Source of the DNA: Tenodera sinensis | Lineage: Eukaryota > Arthropoda > Insecta > Mantodea > Mantidae | Direction of reading: 5' to 3' | Assembly: GCA_030765045.1 (NCBI GenBank) | Contig: CM060969.1 | Coordinates: 60,710,216 to 60,774,215, forward strand | DNA length: 64,000 nt | Part shown: positions 22,466 to 30,773 of the stretch, one piece after another | Numbering within the stretch: position 1 is the first letter of the stretch | How the letters are laid out: each line of letters starts with the position of its first letter | Program-made: the position numbers and the translations under genes | Notes under the pieces: generated by a model | Told to the model about the DNA's origin: nothing | Databases searched by the model: none | What the model saw: only the letters and a program-made list of their open reading frames with translations

Positions 22466-23234
22466 TTTTTTTTTTTTTTTTTTAAGGTGGAGGGGAAAAA
22501 TCTTGTTACGAGACCCCATGGTACTGTGGGAGTCGCCATTGAAGATGGCCATACCCACTAAAAAAAACCCATCCACCGGATTAGGAAGGTGAAAGCCTGC
22601 TGCGGTACCGCCTGTAGCACCCGCGCATTCAGTGGTGAAGATAGAGCTGGTTCACATAGCGTAATCAGACGGAGAAGGTTAGTAGCTTGGAGACGAGCTT
22701 GACCGAAGCCCAGCTTGCCCCCTAGCGGAGTCATGGATGGTTTGGTAGGAGTCATTTGTGATTGCTGTCAGGAATCAGGGTGCTATGAATCTTGGCGTGA
22801 ATACGCCGCGTCTGTTCGTGCGCCTCAGAAGTCTGGGAGCGTGTCGATACCCTGCATGCTGGATCCCTGAAACAATCTAAATATACATGTACATACACTA
22901 AGAACAAAGGAAGTGCGTACAATTAGTCTCTTAGGTTAGTGGTAATTTGTGCGCTTGTGGCGTCGTCAATCTAGTGTAATTATAATTGTTACGTTCCGCC
23001 GTATGGCGTCGTCTGCAATTCATAATTAAGGTTGTTGATATACCATCCGGCATCGTCAATTGGGTGAGTGCATGTCCGTTGTATCGCCTGTTCATCTGGA
23101 GTGTACACTTGGCGGGCAGTCTGCCTGAAATGCAGGTGCGAGCCAGTGCCACTCCCGAGGGGGCCCTCATCCCCCTGGGTCCGCCTTATAAATAAGGACT
23201 TGAGGGTTATCTGAAGAGAAACTGTAGGTATGAA

Positions 23235-23244
<10 letters not shown>

Positions 23245-23270
<26 letters not shown>

Positions 23271-23271
23271 T
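23245..23271. repeat. (AG)n in the LINE D 3' UTR
   Basis: A GA dinucleotide run, slightly interrupted, a few bases beyond the ORF2 stop. Confidence 0.9.
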
Positions 23272-23287
23272 GAGAGTGATGCACAGT

Positions 23288-26053
23288 TCACATATAGATA
23301 ACATCGGGGTAGTTAACTAGGTTGTCCAGATATTGTTGCATGTCAACATCTGGCTCCCCGAGACCAATAGTTCTCTGGAATAGAGATAGTGGCCTTGCAT
23401 GTTTTTCGTGCATTATATCATAATTTCCTAGGTTTTGAATTAGTTCGTTGTGGTTTTTGTTTTTCTTATCAAGTAAGTTACAGGTGAGCCTTTTTATGAA
23501 CTGTTCAATGGAATGTACTTTTAGCTCCTCGTGTAATTGGAGCGTTGGAGCTACTTCGGGTAGTCTCGCGATTATTCGGAGTACTCTATTCTGCATCGTT
23601 TGCAGTCTCTTTATGTGTGTTTTCGCTGCATGTCCCCATACGGGTGCAGCGTATGTTAGGATGGGCCGGATTAGTGTTTTATAAAGTGTAGTGCCCATCT
23701 CTAACTTTAGAGTACTGTTTGTGTTGATTATTGGGTATAGCTTATTGAGTTGTGCATTGGCTTTGGCTCTTACGGTGTCTACGTGCTGTTTCCACGTAAG
23801 GCCCTGGTCCATTGTTACACCTAAGTAGGTGATGGTTTTGCTGTTCCATTGGATTGGCTCTTGTCCAAGCGTTAATGGCTGAAGGCCGTGTTTACCATGA
23901 CGGTGCTTAATTCGCTTGGTGAATACAATTGCCTGGCTTTTTCTGGTATTTACCTTTATGCGCCATTTCGTGAGCCATGGCTCTAAATCATTTAGAGCAT
24001 TTTGTAGCCTGGTGCGTATAATCCTCGGCATGGTTGATTGTGTGACAAGCGCTGTGTCATCCGCATATAGATATCGGTCTTCTCTTATCGTCTCTGGTAA
24101 ATCATTTATGTAAATATTAAAGAGGGTGGGCCCCAATAAACTTCCTTGTGGGACTCCTGCCCTGATTGGCCGTCGCGTTGATGTCTCTGTTTCGACTGCC
24201 GTGCGGAACGTTCGGTGAGATAGATAGTCCTTTATTATGGCTATCATAGAGTCCGCGAATTCCAGTGATATGAGCTTTCTGAGTAGACCAGCGTGCCACA
24301 CGCGATCGAAGGCCCGTTCAATATCCAAGAAGATGGCCCCTGTGGATCGGTTTTCGTTGAATCCTCGCGTGATGGATTCCGTCATTCGCAATAGTTGTAG
24401 TGTTGTCGAGTGTTGTGCCCGGAATCCGAATTGTTCGTTAATTACTAAGTTATTTTTTATTATGTGGTTCGTAAGTCTTTTGAGTATTATTTTCTCTAAA
24501 ACCTTGCTCATAGTGCTGAGGAGGCTGATTGACCTATAGTTATCAGGCTGTGATTGGCTCTTTCTCGGTTTAGGGAACATGAGAATTTTGGCCTCTTTCC
24601 ACTGTGGAGGGAATCTGCCTTTTTCAATTGTATAGTTAAATATATCTGCCAGTAGCTTCAGTGCTTTGGCTGGCAGATGTTTTAGTACTATATTTGGAAT
24701 TTGGTCTGGCCCTGGGGCCTTCCTAGAGGGCAGGTGTTTAATGATCCATTTGATCTCACCCGCATTCGTTTTTCGCGTCTTATTATGCGTTGGTGTTCTG
24801 CCGATATTCACGACCATTGCTTCCGTTTCGTCCACAAATGCTTGGTCTGACGGAAAGGCATTCGGTTCAAATGTCGCCTCTAGGGTGTCTGCAAATGCTT
24901 CGGCTTTGGCTCGGGGAGTTTCCGCTATTCCGTTAGGCGTGTGGAGGGGAGGGACATGTGTGTACGTACGCGTTAGGTTTCTGGCTATTTTCCAGATTGT
25001 ATGGTTTTGTGGGTTGATGTTACTTAACACATCGTGCCACTGATTTGTTGTGTATTCTCGTATTCGTTCGCTTGCTTGAATGCATAGTTCCGTGTACGCA
25101 TTACGGTCTATTAAGTTACGCGATTTTTGCCATTTACGCCTCGCGCGATTTCTGTCCTGAATGGCTTGTCTAGTGTCGCGTGGAAATCTTTGTGTAGAAG
25201 TTATAGGATATCTGATTGGGATGTGTTGTTCGGTAGCGAGCTTAATTGATTCTACGATATGCTCAATAGCTTCGTCTTGTTTTTCATGTGTCTCGATTGT
25301 GTGATCGTGTATAATGTTTTGTAGTGTGTTTTCGAAGGACTCCCAGTCTGCTTGTCTGTAATTGGGTCTTGGAGGTTCCGATTTAAAAGTGATTGGGGCT
25401 TCAATTTCTAGTAACACTGGGAGGTGATCTGAGTTTAATTCGTTAATTACGTGTGTGTTTGTATTGTGTGTAATGCCCTTGAGGAGAGCAATGTCTAGTA
25501 TATCTGGTCTGTGTGTATGTACTCTTGGTATGAATGTCGGCTCTTCAGGGCCTGTTAGAAGTATGTTGTGTCTGTTGATGTATGCTAGTAGTTTATTGCC
25601 CGCCTTGTTTGCAGCTACGCAATTCCAGAGGAAATGTTTCGCGTTGAAGTCCCCTGCTATTACTACTTTTTGGGCCATACGCAATAGTGTATCGATGTCG
25701 TCCGTGTCAATATCGCAGGGTGGATTATATGCCGCAATAAATGTAACTTCGGTATTAAGAAGCTTTACACTAACCGCGGTAGCTTCTATTCGGTTTATTT
25801 GGGGGACAAACGCCTGGTGGTGTTGTACTGAATTTTGAATAACTACGGCTGTCCCTCCGCCTCTCCTATTTCTATCTGTTCGGTATACTGAGTATCCTGG
25901 GACTGAGAAGCGATCTACAGGTCCCAGGTGGGTTTCGTTAATTAGCGCTATTTGGATTGAATTCCTTTGGAGGAATTGCGTAAACTCCTTGCGCTTCCTT
26001 TTGAGGTTATTGCAATTCCAGTATATGATATTTACGGTGGGTGTGTTACTCAT
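23288..26053 (-). CDS. LINE D ORF2: endonuclease-reverse transcriptase (921 aa from the second ATG)
   Basis: Intact. I place the start at 26053 (MSNTPTVNIIYWNCNN) rather than the upstream ATG at 26101, because it overlaps the ORF1 stop as ATGAGTAA and the endonuclease domain starts there. Endonuclease boxes: YWNCNNLKRKRKEF, LINETHLGP, AGDFNAKHFLWNC, LNSDHLPVLLEI. Reverse transcriptase boxes: SRKAPGPDQIPNIVLKHLP, ISLLSTMSKVLEKIILKRL, FLDIERAFDRVWHAGLLRKL, AGVPQGSLLGPTLFNIYIND and YLYADDTALVTQ. All catalytic residues that I can check are present, so retrotransposition capacity is plausible. Confidence 0.95.
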   Translation of the reverse strand: MSNTPTVNIIYWNCNNLKRKRKEFTQFLQRNSIQIALINETHLGPVDRFSVPGYSVYRTDRNRRGGGTAVVIQNSVQHHQAFVPQINRIEATAVSVKLLNTEVTFIAAYNPPCDIDTDDIDTLLRMAQKVVIAGDFNAKHFLWNCVAANKAGNKLLAYINRHNILLTGPEEPTFIPRVHTHRPDILDIALLKGITHNTNTHVINELNSDHLPVLLEIEAPITFKSEPPRPNYRQADWESFENTLQNIIHDHTIETHEKQDEAIEHIVESIKLATEQHIPIRYPITSTQRFPRDTRQAIQDRNRARRKWQKSRNLIDRNAYTELCIQASERIREYTTNQWHDVLSNINPQNHTIWKIARNLTRTYTHVPPLHTPNGIAETPRAKAEAFADTLEATFEPNAFPSDQAFVDETEAMVVNIGRTPTHNKTRKTNAGEIKWIIKHLPSRKAPGPDQIPNIVLKHLPAKALKLLADIFNYTIEKGRFPPQWKEAKILMFPKPRKSQSQPDNYRSISLLSTMSKVLEKIILKRLTNHIIKNNLVINEQFGFRAQHSTTLQLLRMTESITRGFNENRSTGAIFLDIERAFDRVWHAGLLRKLISLEFADSMIAIIKDYLSHRTFRTAVETETSTRRPIRAGVPQGSLLGPTLFNIYINDLPETIREDRYLYADDTALVTQSTMPRIIRTRLQNALNDLEPWLTKWRIKVNTRKSQAIVFTKRIKHRHGKHGLQPLTLGQEPIQWNSKTITYLGVTMDQGLTWKQHVDTVRAKANAQLNKLYPIINTNSTLKLEMGTTLYKTLIRPILTYAAPVWGHAAKTHIKRLQTMQNRVLRIIARLPEVAPTLQLHEELKVHSIEQFIKRLTCNLLDKKNKNHNELIQNLGNYDIMHEKHARPLSLFQRTIGLGEPDVDMQQYLDNLVNYPDVIYM

Positions 26054-27860
26054 AACAAGTGAACTGTGCGAGAATTCCCAGGAAATGCGTGACATGGTCA
26101 AAGAGGAAAAGTGGGTCGCTGTTGGTGTTTATTTGCTCCAGGAGCCACTTTGCGTGCTGGAGGAACGAGTTCCAGCCTAATTCCAGTTTTGGGTAGCCCA
26201 ACTTTAAGAGGAAGTCGGCTAGTGCAAGGCCATTTTCGAATGCATCGCGAGGGGTTTGCGACTTTGGGACCAAAAAGCTTGGTCCCTTTATGTGTGTTGC
26301 CTGGTGTGTGGTTGTTTGTGTGGGAGCGGTTTTGTGTGTCGTTGTGGTTTGTTGTGTGTTGTGTTTGTGTTGTGTTGGGGAGTGTCGCTTTGTGGGTGCC
26401 GTGACTTGGGCAGGAGCGACCTGCTTGGTCACTGCTGCAGAAGGGGCGGGGGCTGGGCGGGTTCTGCCTCTGCGGTCCTGAGTAAACCATTGCCCTTCTG
26501 CTGATGACGGGCCAGCCTGGGGTAATTTTGTCTGTTCATTCCTGGGTTTGGGGTTCCCTGGCTGTGCCCTGGGCCTTGCGCGTTCCAGTGCAGAGAGGTA
26601 TTTGGGGCAACCGCGCCAAGTTGCTCCATGACCTTTCTGGCCACAGAGGGCGCACAGGCGTTCCTCTGTGGGCACTTTGCAGGTGTAGGAGGGGTGGGGG
26701 CCTGTACATTTGGCGCAAACTTGTGTGGGGGCCTGGCATTCTCTGTAGTAGTGCCATAGCTGCTGGCAGCGTCGGCACTGCTTGGGCTCTGGAGCAGAGT
26801 GGTACTCTTCTACTCTGACTCTAAAGTGGGCCAAGTATTTGAGGCCGAGTATCTTCCTATTCTCCTGGGTGTCCTCCATTTCCACTAGGAACATTGGGAG
26901 GGGGTGTCTATTCCTGCCTAGTGACTGCATTTGCACTGCCCTAATGGCCTCAAAATTCTGTTGTGCCAGTACTGATTTTATGTGTTCTCTGGTGAACGGG
27001 GCGCACAGACCTTTTATGACAAACCTAACTGTTCTAGCTTCTGGGTGTTGGAGGAGATAACACTGTGCGCCCTCATTCCTGAGGTGTTCCACCATATTAT
27101 GGTAGTCACTCAGGCTGAACATTTTTAGAGCTAAGTCACCGGAGTGATTTGCGCGGTGTATTGTGTACTTGTGTGTAGGTTTGTATTTTGTGTCAAATTT
27201 GTTGGTGATTGTGTGTATGTGTGTTGCCTGGCTTTTGTGGAGATACAAAGGCGCGAGATTGGCCCTATACTCCGTGTAGCTGTTTGTTTTTGGGGTGGGT
27301 GGCCTTGTGGTGACGTCAGCGTAGGTGTCCTGGATGGGTGATGGTACTGGAGGGGGTGGTGTAGGAAGCATGATTTCAGAGTCTGGTGTATGTGTGGGTG
27401 TTTTTGTGTTGTTTGTGTTTGTGTCAGCTTCCAGTGTTTGTTGTGGCTTGTCTCCTGTGTCAGTGTTTGGTGTGTTTGTTTTTGGCGTGTCTGTGATTGG
27501 TGTATTTGATGTGCTTGAGATGTTCAGTGTGCTTGGTGTACTGGGCGTGTTTGGTGTACTTGGTGTGTTTGTGGTTTGTTTTGGTGTGTCTGTGTTTTGT
27601 GTGCTTGTGCTAGGTGTGCTTGTGTTGTCTGTGTTTGTGTTTAGTGTTGGCATGTTTGTATCTGAAGTGGTTGGTGTGTTTGTTTGTGGTGGTGGTGTAG
27701 TCTTTTTATGTGAGCGTGTGTGTGGTCTTTTTGGTGTTGTTGGGGTGGTGTGTTTGAGTGTTTTTGTTTTGGTGGTGATAAGTGTGGTGGCTCTGATCGG
27801 CTTATTTGGTTTGGAGAGAGACGAGGGAGAGAGAGTGAGAGTTTTGCCTACTTTACCCAT
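26046..27860 (-). CDS. LINE D ORF1: gag-like RNA-binding protein (604 aa)
   Basis: Intact ORF. Residues 1-180 are Thr/Pro/Ser-rich low complexity. The central region has VRFVIKGLCAPFTREHIKSV and PLPMFLVEMEDT, typical of the PRE_C2HC region of jockey ORF1. Three zinc knuckles follow: CRRCQQLWHYYREC, CAKCTGPHPSYTC and CALCGQKGHGATWRGC. The stop overlaps the ORF2 start by eight bases, which suggests that ORF2 is made by termination-reinitiation. Confidence 0.92.
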   Translation of the reverse strand: MGKVGKTLTLSPSSLSKPNKPIRATTLITTKTKTLKHTTPTTPKRPHTRSHKKTTPPPQTNTPTTSDTNMPTLNTNTDNTSTPSTSTQNTDTPKQTTNTPSTPNTPSTPSTLNISSTSNTPITDTPKTNTPNTDTGDKPQQTLEADTNTNNTKTPTHTPDSEIMLPTPPPPVPSPIQDTYADVTTRPPTPKTNSYTEYRANLAPLYLHKSQATHIHTITNKFDTKYKPTHKYTIHRANHSGDLALKMFSLSDYHNMVEHLRNEGAQCYLLQHPEARTVRFVIKGLCAPFTREHIKSVLAQQNFEAIRAVQMQSLGRNRHPLPMFLVEMEDTQENRKILGLKYLAHFRVRVEEYHSAPEPKQCRRCQQLWHYYRECQAPTQVCAKCTGPHPSYTCKVPTEERLCALCGQKGHGATWRGCPKYLSALERARPRAQPGNPKPRNEQTKLPQAGPSSAEGQWFTQDRRGRTRPAPAPSAAVTKQVAPAQVTAPTKRHSPTQHKHNTQQTTTTHKTAPTQTTTHQATHIKGPSFLVPKSQTPRDAFENGLALADFLLKLGYPKLELGWNSFLQHAKWLLEQINTNSDPLFLFDHVTHFLGILAQFTCYE

Positions 27861-28403
27861 GTCTCCGATTACCTGGGGTTCCCTGAATGAGTGTGAAGTG
27901 AGAGTTTAGTTAAGTGTTTAAATGAGGGACGGTCTTATTTATTTGGCCTGCTTCGGTCTTTAAAAGACAGATAGCAGGTAGGTTACAACTTGGTCTAGCT
28001 CTTGTGAAGTGCCTTAAGGGCAGTTGGCTTAAGATTTACCTAGGAAGAGGAAGAGAGAAGAGAGTAAAAGTCTAGTGGGGGGCCTAACCGGGGAGCTTAA
28101 AAACTAATAGAAAAAGAGGAAAATAGCGATAGATGGAGAGAAAGAGGCAGCTAGCGAGTGCTAAAAAGCGTGGCTAGCAGAGGACCTGAACCGGTTAAGG
28201 CGCCTTGGTACCAGTCAGAGACTGTTGGCTGCGGTCGTGCTATCCCTCGTCTATCCTGCTTGGTTATAGTTACCTGTCTTGTAGCGTCGTTGAAGCTGCC
28301 GGCAAGCGGGAGTTGGAGCGGTGATCCCCGGGCGACTTTGAGCGCGAGTGGCGGTCTGCGCACTGCGTTTTCTGAAGTTCGCTCGGATTCCCTGCTTCTC
28401 GCT

Positions 28404-28652
28404 TTACCAAAGCTTGTAGGGCTCTTCAAAGCAGCTGCAGACGATCTCGAAGTTCATTTTGGTGACGACCCGCAGCACCTTATCTACTGGTACCGGGTTG
28501 TTGCCTAGAATGGACCGCAGAGTAAAACCCAGGACAAGGGGTTGGTGCTCCGAGGTGTATCGCGGACAGTCAAGCAACACGAGCGACACGTAGTGTTTTC
28601 TACTCGGTACGTACTGGCTGACAGTACTGGTCCCTTTACTCTTGCTAGTCAT
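28404..28652 (-). CDS. Possible upstream small ORF in the LINE D 5' region (82 aa)
   Basis: Starts with ATG close to the apparent 5' end of LINE D and ends about 540 nt before ORF1. Its last residues, NFEIVCSCFEEPYKLW, are conserved as NFEIVCSCFEEPSKLA with a stop just after in the head-to-head LINE E (28696-28749), in an otherwise diverged 5' region. I recognise no domain. It could be a translated leader peptide, a relic of an older ORF1 N-terminus, or chance. Confidence 0.3.
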   Translation of the reverse strand: MTSKSKGTSTVSQYVPSRKHYVSLVLLDCPRYTSEHQPLVLGFTLRSILGNNPVPVDKVLRVVTKMNFEIVCSCFEEPYKLW

Positions 28653-29180
28653 GGTGACAGACTAGACAGTGACTAGAGACAGTCGGTGCAAGGCCGGAAC
28701 TTCGAGATCGTCTGCAGCTGCTTTGAAGAGCCCTCCAAGCTTGCTTAAAGGCGTGAAGAAGGGATTCCGAGTGATCTTCCAGTCCAGCAAGCGTAGTGCG
28801 CAGGCCGCCACTCACGCTCCCAGACGCCCGGCGATTGCAGCTTCAGTTCCCGCCAGCTAGAACCCGCCTGTGCAGGCACACCAACAGCTTAGCTGGGTAG
28901 AAGTACAAGTCTGTAGCCAACAGTCACCTGACTGGAATCTAGGCGCCTTAGGGCAGGACCTCTGTACTTCGGGCTTTTTAGCGCCCACTAACTGCTCTTT
29001 CTCTTCTACTCAACTATTTTCCTCTTTACTATTTAGTTTTTAAGCTCCCCGTTAGGTCCCCTCTAGGCCTTTACTTCTTCTTTTCCGAAACTCTTCCGAG
29101 GTCAAGTTAGGGATTGTTAGGGCATATAGTTTATTTATTTACTGTTCTCCACTCTATAACTTCCATCTCTCCATCCCAGT

Positions 29181-30765
29181 ATGACCAAGTCCAAGAAGTC
29201 CTCGGTGAAGCGATCTCCTGGTGAGATGCGCACGACCCGTGGAAGGGTCACTAAGCGACAATTGGACGTTGGTGGCCCCTCAGCCCCTGAATCTCCCCCA
29301 CCTAACCCCATCCCTACTCCCCACCCAGTGACACCGTCCGTGATCCCCCCAGTCGCAGCCCAGGCGGTAAACGGCCCTGCCGCGACGCCTGAGCTCGGCC
29401 GGACTCCCACACCGAATCCGTCTGCCCTGAATACCCCCCTCCCTAGATCCCGCTCCTCTTCCGCCGCGTCAGTCCCCTCTCTGCCCCCTACCCGCCTCCT
29501 CTCGTCTCCCCTCCTGGCTCTAACCACTCCACACCACCACCTCAGTCAAACCAACAACCTGCTCCCTTGGCCCCTTCCGTAAGCCCCGTAGCCGGCCCCT
29601 CCTCCAGACCAGACCCGGTTGCGGTTCCTGCCCCTACTGCCCCCCTCCAAGCACCCAGGATGCAAGCGCCAATCTACGTGTCTAAACACCACGTCACGCT
29701 GTTTCAGACCCTGCAAGAGTTTGACTCCCAATATGCCAATGAAGGCTACACAGTGACCAGGGCCCCGCTGTCGCGGGACTTCCTGGTGCGCATGTCGTCC
29801 CCCGTGGACTATGCACACATGTGTGCCTTTCTGCGGCAGAAGGGACTCAACATTCAGCTCACGAGGCAGCAGGACGAGCAGCAATCCTTCCGTGCCGTGA
29901 TAAAGCACGTCTACTATGATGGGGCGGAGGAGGCCATTAAGGCTGAGTTGCGTGCCGCGCACTTTTCAGTGCTGCGTGTAACGCAACTTAGGCGTTACGA
30001 CCAGGCCAGAACACCTCTTCCGTTCTATCTGGTGGACCTGGCGACGGCGGACGACCTGGACCGATTAAGGCAGGTCGAATGTATACTCCACTTTCGAGTG
30101 AAGGTGGAGATGTACAGGCGACCGGTCATACCGGTCCAGTGTAGTAAGTGCCAACAGCTCAGGCACACAGAGGCGAGGTGCTCGGCCGCGGTTAGGGTGT
30201 GCTCCAAGTGCACCGGTGACCACGATTCTCGTGGCTGCGATGTTCCGCCCCCCCCCCCCTGAGAACGTGCGCGCTATGCCTGCGCCAGGGCCACGGGGCC
30301 AGGTACCGGGCTTGCCCCGAATACCAGCGCCATGTGGCGGCGGCACGTACCCTCCAGGGGACTGGTAGACACGCGGCTGTGGGAGCTGGAAGCCGGGCGC
30401 GGGGAGTATTGCCCGAGCGGGCTCCACCAGTGCCAAGTGTGGCTGAGGTTGTGGCACAAGCTACGGTCGCTGAGGAACCGTCATGTTCCAGGACGCCCCG
30501 CCAGCCCCGTGGAGTGCCGCGCATGGCACGGAAGGACCGGCCAGATCAACAGAGACGACCCCGAGAGACCCGAGACCCACGACTACACCACCAGAGGCAA
30601 ATGTACCGGCGCGTCCTTAGCACCGGCATGGAAGACGGCGACCTGAGGGAGACAGCGGGGCACATCCTCGGGTTGCTGATGGAAGCGGAATTGTCGGAGG
30701 TCCGCTCCATACTAGCGTCGTATAGAGACTTCTTCCAGCTGCTGGTGACACCTGGATTCATCTAA
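29181..30765 (+). pseudogene. LINE E ORF1 (gag-like), two frameshifts
   Basis: ATG at 29181 (MTKSKKSSVKRSPGEMRTTR). Pro/Ser-rich N-terminus, a frame change near 29575, then KHHVTLFQTLQEFDSQYANE, FRAVIKHVYYDGAEE and PLPFYLVDLATADD. Knuckles CSKCQQLRHTEARC and CSKCTGDHDSRGC follow. Then comes a 12-C run (30248-30259) after which the frame moves and continues as RTCALCLRQGHGARYRACPE to the stop at 30763. The C-run is a typical place for both genuine slippage and sequencing error. Confidence 0.8.
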
Positions 30766-30773
30766 GTATCAAG

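Larger units (their letters stand above)
22466..28655 (-). mobile_element. LINE D, full-length jockey-type LINE
   Basis: About 6.2 kb on the minus strand with an 18-nt poly(A) tail (T run 22466-22483), a 3' UTR of about 800 nt, intact ORF2 and ORF1, and a 5' region whose sequence matches LINE E's 5' region in inverse orientation (28400-28470 against 28690-28748). D and E therefore stand head to head. The exact 5' end is not fixed; it is probably near 28655. Confidence 0.85.

Noticed and set aside
27325..27909. 194-codon Val/Gly/Phe-rich plus-strand ORF
   Set aside because: It is the antisense of the Thr/Pro-rich N-terminus of LINE D ORF1; the composition is the complement of that bias.
28158..28508. 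116-codon plus-strand ORF in the LINE D 5' region
   Set aside because: It is antisense to the LINE D leader and is not conserved in LINE E.
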